A DNA stretch of 64,000 nucleotides, taken from NCBI GenBank assembly GCA_016630955.3, contig CM049985.1:2852001-2916000 (forward strand), written 5' to 3'. Position numbers and translations under genes: made by a program. Under the pieces are notes generated by a model. The model searched no databases. It had not been told where the DNA came from and saw only the letters and a program-made list of their open reading frames with translations. Shown piece after piece: positions 20,942 to 32,652 of this stretch (positions are counted from its first letter, which is position 1; each line of letters opens with the position of its first letter). The stretch comes from Didymella arachidicola (lineage: Eukaryota; Ascomycota; Dothideomycetes; Pleosporales; Didymellaceae).

Positions 20942-22486
20942 CTAATGGGCCGAGCGGACAAGGGCTAACCTACCCTTTCTGTCCCTGTCAACGCGAACGA
21001 CCTCCTTGGGACGGTCTCGACGCTCGTAGACAACATCATAGTCGTCACCGCGCTCGTACTTGAGCAGCTGGCGTTCCTCCTCTAACGAGCGGATCTCCTC
21101 GCGGATGTCGCGCTCCGTGCGGGTCTCCCTTGATTGACGAACAATCTGGCGCCCCTCAGGCAGGAAGGCTGTTGCTGGTCCATGCATGGCTGCTGAGCGC
21201 TCGATCTCGACATACCTCTCGTGCTCATGTCTTGGAGGTGAAACGCTGCGCACTGACGGCTCGTAGACTGTTGGTGCGCGTGCAGGTGGCGGCACAGCGT
21301 AGACAGATGCCGGCGGAGGCGGCGGTGCTGCGTAAACCGAAGCTGGTGGAGGAGGCGCAGCGTAGACTGAAGGAGGTGGTGGGGGAGCCGCCACAAACTC
21401 TGGGGGTGGTGGAGGAGGAGGCGCGGATGTCTCCTCGATACGCTCTTCGTAAACGTATGTGGTTTTCTCTGCGCTGGTATTAGTCAGAGATTTGGGTGCA
21501 GAGCTGCCTGTCATACCCTCTTTGTAATTTTCGCTGATTTTGATACATTCATCAATATGCTCCTTTTCAAGCGCGCGTGTGATGATAATGAAGTCGTCCT
21601 GATACGGTCAGCGAATTCCCATGCATCTCAGAAAGCGACCTACCTCTTCCTCGAAGGGGTAACCGAGTTCAATGATTGCCTGTCTCTTGACAAGCCGCTT
21701 GGGTAGTCTTGTCTTGCCCTTCTTGCCCCAGTTTGCGCGCGGAAGCTGGACTTCTGAGACACTGTCGGAGGAAGAGCTGCGCCTTGAGCCTGCAACACTC
21801 TTGCTTCGTCGCACTTTACTCTTGGCTCTTGAAACTTCGATCTCACGAAACTCCTCACGCTCCCTGCCTCGGCCGCCACCAAAATCCCCGTAAGCTAGAT
21901 CATCATCAGACTCTCTGAATCGCCTGCGATCTGGCGACCTGCGACGCTGACGGATAGGCAAGGGGATTTCAACATTGGCAGGCGGGCGGTACTCGTGGTA
22001 CTCCTCCCTCTCAAACCGCTCAACGTCTCCATATCGAGGCATGGGTCGGCGATCGTATGTATCGAGAGACGATTGTCTGCGAATGTACTGTGGCCGCGCC
22101 GGCTTTCGTGGCCTGGAGACCTGTTGCCTGATGTCGATGTTGATGTCGTCGTCGATGACAGACTTCCTGCGGTAAGGCGCGAGTGCCTGGTTTGCTACCT
22201 CAGAAGGCGTTCGCTCCTCGAATAAATCATTGCGGCGGGGAGGTGCGCGACGCTCAAATCGATCTTCCTCAAAGAAGCGATCCCTATCTGCGACGCGTGT
22301 AGGTTGCCTGCTTGGTGGTCCACGGCGGTCATAGTCTTCGTGGCGGAAATGATCGTGTTCGTCGTCGCGGCTGGGAGGACCCCTGCCTCCCCTCATGCGC
22401 TCGAACCTGTCACGATCCCAGCGCTGGCCTCCGCGAGGTTCGTCGTCAAAGCTGGCAAGGTTGCCAGTCGAAGAGCGATATGCCAT
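20942..22486 (-). CDS. DUF8035-like Arg-rich protein with Pro-rich tail
   Basis: A 499-residue fungal protein of unknown function. Exons 21644-22486 and 20942-21598 flank a 45-nt intron (GTAGGT...TCAG). Residues 1-220 are strongly charged, with repeated RDRFE/FERR and RRP motifs, probably disordered. The only conserved block crosses the intron: KRLVKRQAIIELGYPFEEE joined to DDFIIITRALEKEHIDECI, which I associate with DUF8035. After it come repeated PPPPP-(S/A)VYA units (about residues 335-390) and a charged coiled coil, REEIRSLEEERQLLKYERG. The stop at 20942-20944 lies just after a possible donor (GTAGGT), so a further short exon cannot be excluded. No enzymatic motif is visible. Confidence 0.75.
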
Positions 22487-23499
22487 AGCTGTAGTATTTG
22501 AAGAGAGTCGCGATTATAGCCTTCCTGATGTGATAACTCGTAATGCGGGGTGTTGCCGCAATATCAGCGGGGAGCGACTTCTTCGTTCCTCAGGCGTAAA
22601 ATTGGGCGAGAAACAGAAGCCAAGTTGGAACTTGAACGGAAGAAACTGGGCTATTGCTGCGAATATATTGTCGCAAGCTAGGCTAGAACTGCTGATGGTG
22701 TATGGGTGCGACCTTGGTCAAATACGGATGACGTCGCTGCCCGAGCGCCCGAACGCCCCTCCCCTGCATGGACTTGCGCCGTGATTTGCGGCTGGGCCTC
22801 GATAGCCGCTGACTCTTCCTCTGCGGGCTGTTTCAGACGGGGAAACCAAGCGCCTCATGCATGGATTTCGGGCATATTCTGACATTGGGCAGTTGCGCGC
22901 TTGCTGTCTTGACTAACAACGGAACTAGAGCCAGCCCCAAATGTCCTCAGGCTACACATGCACAGGACTCGAAATCTGCCCAATCTCCAGACTTTTCTCG
23001 CTGTTGCAAGGCTATCCCTACAACCGTTCTGTCACCGGACAAGACCAAAGAAGTGCACGGTGAAGGGGAAGATGTGACGTCATGGTAATGCAGTACGAGG
23101 TTCGGCGAGCTCGAACGTAAGCCAGACGCTCAGCTTCAACGACATGCGTGAACTGCTTGAACTGCTGCATCTTCGGCTTCGCGCTAATTCCCCAGCACTC
23201 GCGATATGCTTTGTCCACGGGAGCGGCCCGGCGCCGCTGGTCTTTATCCTACCATAGGCATCAATACTATGCAACGAAGTACACTAGCACTCGCTAGGGT
23301 TCACTGGCATCCTTCAAGCGAGGTCTTACCAAGACATGTTGGAGGAAGCATGCGCGCGACTGCAGAGTGCAGTGCTGTATCTTGACATTCTGCAAGACTG
23401 GTTCCTCGCCCTTGTATGCCTGCTAATCTTACAAAGAACATCGTCTACATACATGATACACGGTTTTGTACAATAGTCAGCCCAGAATAGTCTGGCCAA
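22487..23499. other. Intergenic region, no gene recognised
   Basis: About 1 kb between two minus-strand genes. It should contain the promoter of the DUF8035-like gene and the AIM41 3' end. Small frames on both strands have no motif. Confidence 0.5.
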
Positions 23500-24060
23500 C
23501 TATTTCTTTCCTACGAGCTCCTCGATCTTCTTCTGCACGTACTCAACGTCGTGCGGCCTTCCCTTGATGGCGCCCATGACCTTGCCCATGATAGGTCCAT
23601 ATGCCCTCTTGGCCTCCTCGAACCCAGCGACCGCCTGGTCAATTAGGCCGTTGAGCTCCTCTTGCGATACCTTGGGGATATCCTCAGCGTACCTCTTCAG
23701 CACGTCCAACTGCGCCTGTTCTTTTTCTACCAAGTCCGGACGCTTTGCAGCATTGCACTCCTCGATCGCGGCGTTCGAGGCCTTTATTTGCTTCTGGACC
23801 AGCGCGTAGAATGTACCATCGTTCTCGATCGGTTTTGCGGTCTTGGATGCGTTGATGATCTCGGCTTGGAGTGCGCGAATGACGTTGAGCGCAGGCTTGT
23901 TCTTCGAGCGCATTGCTGTTTTGAGATCATCTTTCAACCGAGGAAGAACGACAGACTCAGAGGGCGATGTGGAAGAATAGCGCAGAGCAGCATAACGAAT
24001 GCAGACTGATTGAGAGGTTGAGAAAACTGTACGCAGCGTCGTGGGTCTGAAGAGAGCCAT
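23500..24060 (-). CDS. AIM41: Mitochondrial GatB/YqeY-domain protein AIM41
   Basis: A 186-residue mitochondrial matrix protein of the YqeY/AIM41 family, related to the tail domain of GatB and thought to act in amidation of mischarged tRNA or organelle translation; the exact role is unresolved. Residues 1-35 form a typical presequence (Arg, Ser, Thr, no acids, ending around RYSSTSPS). The YqeY domain is complete: LKDDLKTAMRSKNKPALNVIRAL, then DGTFYALVQKQIKASNAAI, LDVLKRYAEDIPKVSQEEL, and the conserved GPIMGKVMGAIKGR near the end. ATG 24058-24060 is chosen because upstream in-frame codons add non-presequence residues. No introns. Divergent from NUP170. Confidence 0.9.
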   Translation of the reverse strand: MALFRPTTLRTVFSTSQSVCIRYAALRYSSTSPSESVVLPRLKDDLKTAMRSKNKPALNVIRALQAEIINASKTAKPIENDGTFYALVQKQIKASNAAIEECNAAKRPDLVEKEQAQLDVLKRYAEDIPKVSQEELNGLIDQAVAGFEEAKRAYGPIMGKVMGAIKGRPHDVEYVQKKIEELVGKK

Positions 24061-24472
24061 AGTGAACGTCTGCTTTGCGAATAGCGACGTGAAATAACGA
24101 CTGAAGGTTAAGGAAATCAGGTCCCGTGAAACACTTCCGTCGTGTTGCGTAAAAATCAATGCTCGAGTGAATGTCCACAGCGATCCACCAAAAAAGAGCT
24201 CAGACGCGCCAGAGCATCATCCCTGTCGTCGCGCCAAGCAAGCTCTTTTGTTGTCCGTCAATGTTCAAATCGAGCACACAGTACACCCGCGGTCACCGTG
24301 CAGCACCCCATTCGACTCGAAGCGTGGTACCTTTTTCTTTTTCCCTGGAGAATCTCAGCATCTGCGCGCGGTTAATGTCTACGCCTAGACGCCAGCGCGT
24401 ATCCCCAACCACCATCTGAAGCTCGCTCACATCCAGGCCGCCGCGCCCATTCACCCCATCCCCGCCGCAATT
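24061..24472. promoter_or_regulatory. Shared divergent promoter region AIM41/NUP170
   Basis: 412 nt separate the two start codons, so both promoters must lie here or overlap. The NUP170 side is C/T-rich just before the ATG. No clear TATA box is seen. Confidence 0.45.
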
Positions 24473-27400
24473 ATGAATTTTTCGATCCCTACGACGCCGC
24501 AGCGGCCCACGCCAGGCATGTTCATCAATACTCCCGCGCCGAACCGAGGCGGGCTCGTACGGCAACCATCTTTTGCGCAACAACGGCAGCCGTCCTTTGC
24601 GCAGCCTCAACAGCAGGCTCAGCAGCAGCAGGTGCAGCAGCAGGCACAACAACCAACACACGCGCTTCCTGCGCCACCGGTGGAGTCCGCAATTGAGCGT
24701 GCCGCGCGCACAATTAACAGTATGTTGGACAGGGACAACCGCTTCCCTCCGTTAGAGGCGTACGTCGGACGTAAGTAGCGCATAAGAAGAGAATGGAGGC
24801 GCCATAGGTTGCTAACGGGCGGATAGAGGGCGTATCTGGGGAGTATGAGCTGCCAACAAACCCAGCATGGGCACCTTTCCAGAAGCTACGGACATATCGA
24901 CTACCCGAGGCTGTCTTCGAGCAGGTCGACCACACGCAGATGTCGACACAGATGGGATTGTTTGCAGAAATCAATCACGCGTGGGTGGTTGTGGACAACC
25001 AGGTCTATCTGTGGGACTACACACATCCAAATCCTGAGCTTGTTGGTTTTGAAGAACAGCCGAGCAACATCACCTGCGTCAAGCTCGTCAAGCCGCGCGC
25101 AAAGGTTTTCGTGGACACGATTGAGTACTTGCTGGTCGTAGCGACCGTCACCGACATCTTCTTGATCGCCGTCGAGTGCCAGCGAGGGCCCGAGGGTGTT
25201 CACGGGATCACATTGTATCGTACGGGCCTGTCGACTTCGGTCAGGAGGATCACTGTGACCGCGATCGCAGGGTCAGACAAAACAGGGCGCATTTTCTTCG
25301 GCGACGGAAGCACGGAGGATGTTTACGAACTCAACTACCAGCAGGAGGATCGCTGGTTCTCGAGCAAGTGCAGCAAGACAAATCATGTATCGAAAGCTGT
25401 GGGTCTACCTGCGCTGCCCTTCTACGGTACCACACAACAAGCCGGAATCACACAGATGGTCATCGACGATACTCGAAACCTCCTGTACACCCTCTCGACG
25501 AACAGCACGGTCAAAGTCTACCACATGCGCGCGCCAGCAACTCTTGAATGCGTCATCACACGAACTGTCTCGGCCCTCCAGACCATGTGCAGCCACATAG
25601 TCCGTCAGGGAGAGGTCCTCAACAACATGCAGATTGTGGCTTTGAGCCCCATCGCAAGCACAGAGGCGGATCACCTGTCTCTCATGGCAACTACATCTAC
25701 AGGATGTAGATTGTATCTGAGCACAACTTCTGGTGGCTGGAACAGCGACAGCACTAGCGCGCCGAACAGCATGCAATTGCGTCACGTTCGTTTCCCGCCC
25801 GACGATGGCCAAACACCTCAGCAGAGCAACTCGACCCAACTTCAGCCGTACCAGGGCGCCCCGCTGGGCCTCAACTCGAAATACCTTAGAGAGACGAAGT
25901 ATGGCAACCGATTTGCGCCTGGTGCCTTCTTCTCCTTCGTTCTGAGGTCAGAGAATCAGCAGAACCAAACGCTTTTCATCTCCGCTCCTCACTCAGGGTT
26001 GCTCGGTCAGCGCGAAAGCTCAGAGCCTCCGCGTTATTATGAGACCGGGTTGTCTTTGGAGCTGGTGGGCAGGATCCAAGATATGGGCCAGGTATCTGAG
26101 CCTTTCTCCGCTCGGAGCGAGCCTCTTGGATTCGGCAACGAGCTCGCTACACAGTTCGATAAGCCCTTGAACGAGTACGCAATCATCACATCTTTCGGTA
26201 TCGAGACCGTACGACGCAAGCGACTCGTAGATATCTTCGCCGCGCTTGTCAAGTACGGAGGTGGACAGGAGGGCACCGAGGCCGACATCAGGAAGCTTGC
26301 TAAGCAGTACGGTCTTGCTGAGACGGCGGCCACTGCTCTGGCTGTTGCTTGCAACCAGGGTTCTGATGTTGGGCCAGACTCGCGCATCGCCAGGATCACC
26401 GATCCCGAGGTAACAGAGTTCGCTCGCAAGGTCTTCATCGACTTCGGCGGACGGGCTCACTTGACAGAGAGTGCGACGGTCGAAGGCCCCAGTGTCGAAA
26501 ACGTACGGGCCTCGCCACGACACGACGGTATTGCGATGTACGTGGCTCGTCTTGTGCGCTCTATTTGGCACGCTCCAGTCATTGCGGAGAAGGCTACCCC
26601 AAGTGGTCCTCTTCTCACATCAGCTGTCAAAATCAGCAAGCTGCAGGATATTCAACGTGCTCTGATGGACCTGCAAAAGTTTCTCGACGACAACAAGTCC
26701 TTCATTGAAGGGCTTGCCGGGCCCGAGGCACTTGGACGTGTCTCGTCTAGACAAGAGGAAGTCGAGCTTCAAGGCGAGCACAGGGCGCTGACAAGCTTGG
26801 TCACACTGATAAACGACATGGTTGAGGGAATTGCCTTTGTACTTGTGCTATTCGACGAGCGACTGGAGGACATCATGCAGCTGCTCGATCCCAACGCCCA
26901 AGCCATGGTTCGACGCATGACATTCCAGGCTCTTTTCTCTGTAGCCGAAGGCCGCGATCTTGCTAAAGACCTGGTCAAGGCAATCGTCAACCGCAACATC
27001 GCGAAGGGCTCCAATGTCGAAACAGTTGCAGAGTCCTTAAGGAGGAAGTGCGGCAGCTTCTGTAGCGCAGACGATGTCATGGTCTTCCGCGGTCAGGAGG
27101 CTGTCAAGAAGGCGGCAGATTTAGGCGCGAACGCTGAGCGCGGTCGTCTTCTTCTCAATGATAGCTTAGGTTTGTTCGAGCAGGTTGCAAAGAGGTTGAC
27201 TGTCGACAACCTGAATGAAACAGTCGAGCAGTACATCCAGCTCGAATTCTATGCTGGTAAGTTTGGAGACCTGATTTGCTTATGCACGTCGCTGACAAGA
27301 CAACAGGTGCGATTCGACTTTGTCTCAAAGTTGCCCAGGAGTGGGACCGCGGCAATCAGGCCTTGTCATGGATGCGGGAGAAGGACGATTCAAGCGTGGA

Positions 27401-28769
27401 CCCTAACGATGTCCGAAAGGACTTCTTTGACAAGCGATGCGCGTGCTATGACCTCGCTAAGCGGGTCATTGATGCGGTTGAACAGGCCTACAATAGTCAG
27501 GGACCCGTACAAGATGGTGTTGTGTCTCCAGTCACACGGCGCAAGTTCGAAGCGTACGAGCAGATCAACAACTCAGACGACGAGGTGTTCCAGAACTACT
27601 TGTATGACTGGTACATGCAGAACGGGTGGGCAGAGCGTCTGCTGGAAATTAATTCGCCGTTTGTCGTTGAGTATTTGCGTCAAAAATCGGAGAAGGCGGC
27701 TGCTCATGCAGATCTTTTGTGGCGCTACTACGCTCACTACAACGACTACTTGAGCGCCGCGGAAACACAGTACCAGCTTGCCAAGAGCGATAAGATAGAT
27801 CTCCCTCTAGAAAAGAGGATAGAGTATCTGTCGTTTGCGAAGGCAAACGCCTCTACACGCATGACAGGCTTCTCTGAGACTGGAGTGCGGAACAGACAGT
27901 CACGACAAGAACTTCTGCGAAACATTGCGGATCACCTCGACATCGCAAACATCCAAGACGACATCTTGGGCAAGCTCAAGAACGATGAACGACTTGCACG
28001 CGACCCAGCTCGCAGGGAGCAGGTGCTCGGGCTCTTGAACGGTCAGATCCAGCCGCTGGACGAGGTAAGCACCGTACTCCGCTTTCAGGCTCAAGGTTAA
28101 CATAATCAGCTGTATCACAACTATGCCGATCAGGCCGGCTACTACGACATCTGCCTCCTCATCTACCACGCCGCGGACCACCGCAACATTCCCGACATCC
28201 GCAACACCTGGTCTAATCTCATTCAGCAGGTCGACGAACAGGCTAGGGCCAACAATATTGCCCAGCCGTGGGAGGTGCTTGCGCTCAAGGTCGAAGAAAT
28301 CGGCCGCCGCGTCAACATGAACGAGAACGTGTTCCCCGTCAACATCGTCCTTCAACTGCTACTGCAGTACGACCTCGAATACTACACCCACGATCGCAAT
28401 TTCAATCCAGAAGGGAAACTCATTTACACCGCTAATATTACGTGGCCCATCGACATACTTGTCCGCCTGAATGCACCCTTCGAGCACCTCGTCGCCACAT
28501 TCGAAGCCCTGTGGTACGCACAGGAAGCGCCGTTCAACGGCCGCAACAAGAAGCTGCTTGTCAAGTGGAGCATCTATATAATTGAACAGTGGGGCATCAT
28601 AAGTAGACGATCCGGCACACTGTTCGGTGGCGCAGAGAACGCGATTGGGCTTGCTGAGTACATGCGAGTCGTGCTGGGTAGCGATACATTGGGTCGCGAC
28701 GCCGAGGACCTGCAGTGGCTGCAAAGAGCAAGAGATGTACGTGATCTTGTGGAGGAGGCCGCGCGATAG
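24473..28769 (+). CDS. NUP170: Nucleoporin NUP170 (Nup155 family)
   Basis: A large inner-ring scaffold nucleoporin of the nuclear pore complex. Exons 24473-24770, 24827-27256, 27307-28064 and 28110-28769, with introns of 56, 50 and 45 nt (donors GTAAGT, GTAAGT, GTAAGC), give 1381 residues, the size expected for Nup155/Nup170. The N-terminal 60 residues are Gln/Pro-rich and disordered. A seven-bladed beta-propeller follows, starting YELPTNPAWAPFQKLRTYRLP and including INHAWVVVDNQVYLWDYTHP. From about residue 560 on the protein is an alpha-helical solenoid, ending LQWLQRARDVRDLVEEAAR. Joins are clean, for example LEFYA-GAIRLCLKVAQEWDRG. ATG 24473 is the first in the frame. Confidence 0.95.
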
Positions 28770-30295
28770 ATGAGAAGGGAACGGATGTTGGTGTACCAAT
28801 CTTGAAAGTAAAAGTGAAGAGGTGGCAAGGAAAGCATAATCATTTTTCCAGCGTGTGGCGTTGCAGGGAGTATCAAGGGTTGGCGTGCGATTGTAGCATG
28901 TGTGTATTACAGAGGCTTGGGCGTAGGTCAGGGCTGAATTGGGTAGTGTATCAAAGAAACACCCATCGATATTTCCCGAAGACAACCTTACCTTCACCCT
29001 GACACTCTGCAACCGTGAAGATTTTGAAACTCGTTTCGATTCTTCACAATAGGTGCGGTTGCCATGTCAACGGTACCGCGCCCGTTCTCCTTTCTCTTGC
29101 GATAGCATGCTAGACAGCACGCACTGAAGTTGACCACGATCGCACAAAGAAATTAGCAGCTCTGCACCTCCCACTGTGCTGGCAATGTTCTCGACATCTG
29201 ACTTCTTCCACATGCCCCTCTCTTGTCTTCACATAGGTCTAGACATCCTTAGTTTCCGCGAACCTGTAGGCAAACTCATTGAGTTTCGACCTACTCAGAT
29301 ACTAAGAACCTTACCAACACCACGTACGCAAATTTCGCCTTTTCGATCTCGATTTCGAAGTAGATCGTGCCTGCCATCATGATGACCAGGAAAGGTTCTC
29401 TCTGGACTGCTACAGCGATCCAAAACATCTTTGCGATCACAAATTGCATCCTTAGAGTGCCACTACCACACAAGCTCAAAACGTCTTGCCACCAAGCTCT
29501 CAGGACGAACCAGGTGTGATCTCTTGTCGACTTGAGGTCATATCATTGGTGCCGCCCTCAGGAATGTCGAGCCGTACCCTTTGGATAGGGTGGATCACCC
29601 GCCACTAGAGTCTGCGTCGACGATGCATGTTTCACAGCTTGCCCCAGTTCATGGTTTTTTCATATGGAGATGCGAGAAGAATAACGATCACTTCTGTACT
29701 GGGTAGTGCAAGTCTGAACCAAGACTCTTTATCTGAACGGTCAGCAAGGACTCTATCTGGGTCGGATCTACTCCAGGGCAACAGAGGTCCGCGCCTGACT
29801 TGATCTCGGTACCATCAGTCGAGTTTCAACCATGTGCCACCTAGCAAAGACATATTCGTCTAAGGATTCATACGAGTGACGAGATCGATGAGGTCGAATG
29901 TCAAACATAGCGGTCTGCCGTGCCATATCCTTTCGAGACCTTAGTAGGCGGTACCGTCTGCCGGACAAACTTTCTGAGAAATCACGTCTATCCCAGTAGC
30001 AAATTGCAACTTGCGCGACTGGGACAACCGATATCTGTTCAATTCAGATACGAGTCTTGATGATCAAGACTATACATGGAGCTATTGTCTGACTGTAGAG
30101 TAGAACTTATGCAATCAACGATCTTATTGGCAAGAGTGCCGAGAGGACCTCATAGGCATGCATATCAAAGATAATAAACGATTCCGCCCAGAGATGGAAT
30201 GGCGGCATAATGACATCCGTGACGGATAGAAGGTATATGGCTAGCATTAACAAACACAACGCAGAGCTTCACAAAATACCAGAGTAACAGGAAAT
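28770..30295. other. Intergenic region between convergent genes
   Basis: About 1.5 kb between the stop codons of NUP170 and the kinase-fold gene. It holds a perfect 19-bp inverted repeat at 30053-30071 (AGTCTTGAT-G-ATCAAGACT), which may be chance. No gene or RNA recognised. Confidence 0.4.
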
Positions 30296-31643
30296 TTAAT
30301 CTTCTGTCTCTCCACGCCTGCGCTTGGACGGGCTGTCCTCAGCATCATCGTCCATTTCTTCAGCGTGATTCCTCTTGCGCCCAGGAGCCTCCGTGACAAA
30401 AATGCTAGAAGCGGTCTCATGGACTGTCGCTGATGCGTTGGGGGTGCTGCTCCTATCCATGCTGCTGCGGTGTGGCATATCATCATCATCAGGGTTTCGC
30501 AACGCCTCTTGCACCTTTTGTAACCCTTGCTCGTCACCCTCGAGCGTGTCCGAGAGCTCAGGATCAATCCAGCCTTCTGTATAGCTCCCACCAAAGTCGA
30601 TGATCCACAAGTCGTCGTTCTTATCTACCATGAAATTGTCTGCTTTTGCATCGCCCCATATGATGTTGTGCTTGTGCAATTCATCGACGTACTCCTTGCT
30701 CTTCTTGCTCCACTTTTGCCTCTTGTCTTCTGGTACGCTGGACTTCAGCATCTTCGTAAGCGGCGTCGGCTCCTCGATGTGGCTGAGCAGGAAGCCCATA
30801 ACCTCTGTCTGACTGTCCTCGAATGCAACAAAGCCGACCAACCTCGGAACCTTGATATTCAAATTCAGCTCCTCAATCTTCTGCAGAATGCTGATTTCGC
30901 GCTTGATTGGCCCCGGCTCACCACCGACTACCGGTTTGAAAAAGTACGCTTCCCCATCTTGACGCGTAACTTTGCCTGGATGCGCGGGCTCTGGAAAATC
31001 GACCTCAGACTGCACTGTCAGATCGTTGGCATTGAGCCACGGCACATCGATCTTCTGAATGTACTGCGGCATCTTCATGCGCGGTACCAGCTTCTCGATG
31101 CGCGCGTTCGGCTCATCGCTCTCTTCGAGTAGCTTAGGGTCGAGTTCCCCGCTCTTTACACTCAGACTGTAGAAGTACGTCGGTCCATGGTACCAATCGT
31201 ACAGGTTGGCAGGCTCGGGCGTGCGTTCTGCGGGTGCGTATTCAGCGATGACAGAGATCATACTGGTGGGTAGCCATTTCCGAAGGTCGTGCTCTGCGCT
31301 CAAGGGGTCTTGGTCTTCGTCTGAGGCGTACTCGTCGGCTGTAACGTCGATGGCGCTGTCGCGGTCTTCACTCTTCTTACGTTTCTTGTTTGACGATTTG
31401 GACTGTTCTTTTGTGTGCTGCGTTGTACTCTCTCTGCTCTGCATCGCGGAGGCCATAGACTTTGTCAAGATATTCATAGTAGACGGTTTTATCGCCCGAT
31501 TTTTGGAGGGTTTTGGGTTCGGCTATGACTTGCAAGCGCACATCATTGGCTAAGAGTGTGAGGGCCGAGCGGTCGTCGTTGTCGTAGGATAGGTGAAGGA
31601 TGTGGATAGTATCACTGGTCTCGGTGCTATCGACGTGAGACAT
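30296..31643 (-). CDS. Kinase-fold protein (APH/atypical protein-kinase-like), fungal
   Basis: A protein with the kinase catalytic loop HKHNIIWGDAKADNFMVD followed by LWIIDFGGSYTEGW, matching H-x-D-x-K-x2-N (here G-D-A-K-A-D-N) and the DFG metal site; substrate unknown. The C-terminal tail is acidic and basic in turn, with a nuclear-signal-like KRRRG. Two overlapping frames make up the gene: an N-terminal frame from ATG 31641-31643 (ILHLSYDNDD, YYEYLDKVYGLRD) and the main frame from about 31400 to the stop at 30296. They differ in phase, so a join must occur within 31377-31477. A 73-nt intron from GTACAA to GACAG fits in length and phase; a 25-nt GTAAGA option is too short. A true frameshift cannot be excluded. 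Exact exon ends are therefore open. Confidence 0.72.
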
Positions 31644-32652
31644 GTTGACTAGCCGTGATGTAGGACCAGTGGAGAAAGTCAGAGTATGATTTGGGAGTCG
31701 TGTGAATTCAGATTTGGGTATAGAAGTGCTGGGGGAAGTGTTGCTTTGTCCATTGAGTCGGCGTCGGTGCAGCAACACTTAGCCTAAAGCGTCTTTGACA
31801 GTGTCATGGCATTTTGGCAATTGTGCTCCTTCAGCATACATCATAGATGCTGAAATGATCGCCAGGTACGATCGAAGCGGACTTGGGAACTGGCGTCGTG
31901 ATTGGTCGTATCGGCTAGCTCAACTCCTAAAGGGGATGCGCTAGCTCAGAGTGGGCCGATGGCTGGGAAAGGACCCTTGACCCAAACGCGTAGTCGCGTC
32001 TGACGCGGTCGCACGGTGTCATCTGTCATGCGGTCAACGACTCGATCGCACAATTTGCTAGACATTCCACTCTTCAGCTCCCGCGCCGACGTCACCTGAA
32101 CCTGGAGATCCTAGCCCAACAGCACTCTGCCGTTTCAGCGAGGTCCTTGCCGCACCAATATGTCAATCCCAGTACATGGAACGATCGTGCTTTCACGATC
32201 AAGACTATACAGATGATCGAACAGCGCATCATCATACCAAACTTGGAGACTCTCAAGTAGAATACTCTGAAGCGCGAAGTTCATGTGGTTCGCGAAATGA
32301 CCCAAGAATTCCGAGCCTGTCGCATCTGCAATGCATGCCTGTCCAAGTCGAAGTCGCTCAAAGTTGCGGGATTAAATCCCCATCCCTGCGGTTGGGGGGC
32401 CTCATCGCCTCATCCGTAGACTGCTGCTATAGCGTCGATGGTGTCTTAGCGAACTCAGCACGCCGGTGGGATAGGGTCAAGCAGCGCGGGAGACAGTAGT
32501 TGAAGGGCTGCCTTGAGAAGATATAATGACCTTAAGAGTCATGAGCATGCCCTAGAAGCTCACAATAAAGAAAGTTTGATGCTCGTGATGTAGCGATGCT
32601 TGGCCGTGTTCATCGCAGGCGCGTAGCAAGGCAGAGGGGAGAGCCTGACAGG
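31644..32652. other. Intergenic region, mostly empty
   Basis: About 1 kb between the kinase-fold gene start and the carboxylesterase 3' end. Its one notable content is the short Cys/Lys motif frame at 32297-32419, listed separately. Confidence 0.4.
32297..32419 (+). pseudogene. Possible relic exon with R-I-C-x2-C-x3-K-S-K-x-L-K motif
   Basis: A 40-codon frame from ATG 32297 reads FRACRICNACLSKSKSLK followed by VAGLNPHPC. It matches the C-terminal part of the polyproline orphan (YIRICRQCTIAKSKALKATDL, then C) at the spacing R-I-C-x2-C-x3-K-S-K-x-L-K-x3-L. No other exon of that gene is found nearby, so this looks like a fragment of a related gene or an isolated exon of an unrecognised one. The match is short and was made by eye. 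Confidence 0.3.

Noticed and set aside
21490..21532. Possible 43-nt intron (GTATGA...CTAATACCAG) in exon 2 of the DUF8035-like gene
   Set aside because: Removing it would shift the frame out of the clear proline-repeat frame that follows.
30053..30071. Perfect 19-bp inverted repeat AGTCTTGAT-G-ATCAAGACT, sharing GATCAAGACTATACA with 32197-32211
   Set aside because: Not next to a gene end or transposon boundary; a 15-nt match of this kind is expected by chance in 64 kb compared with itself.
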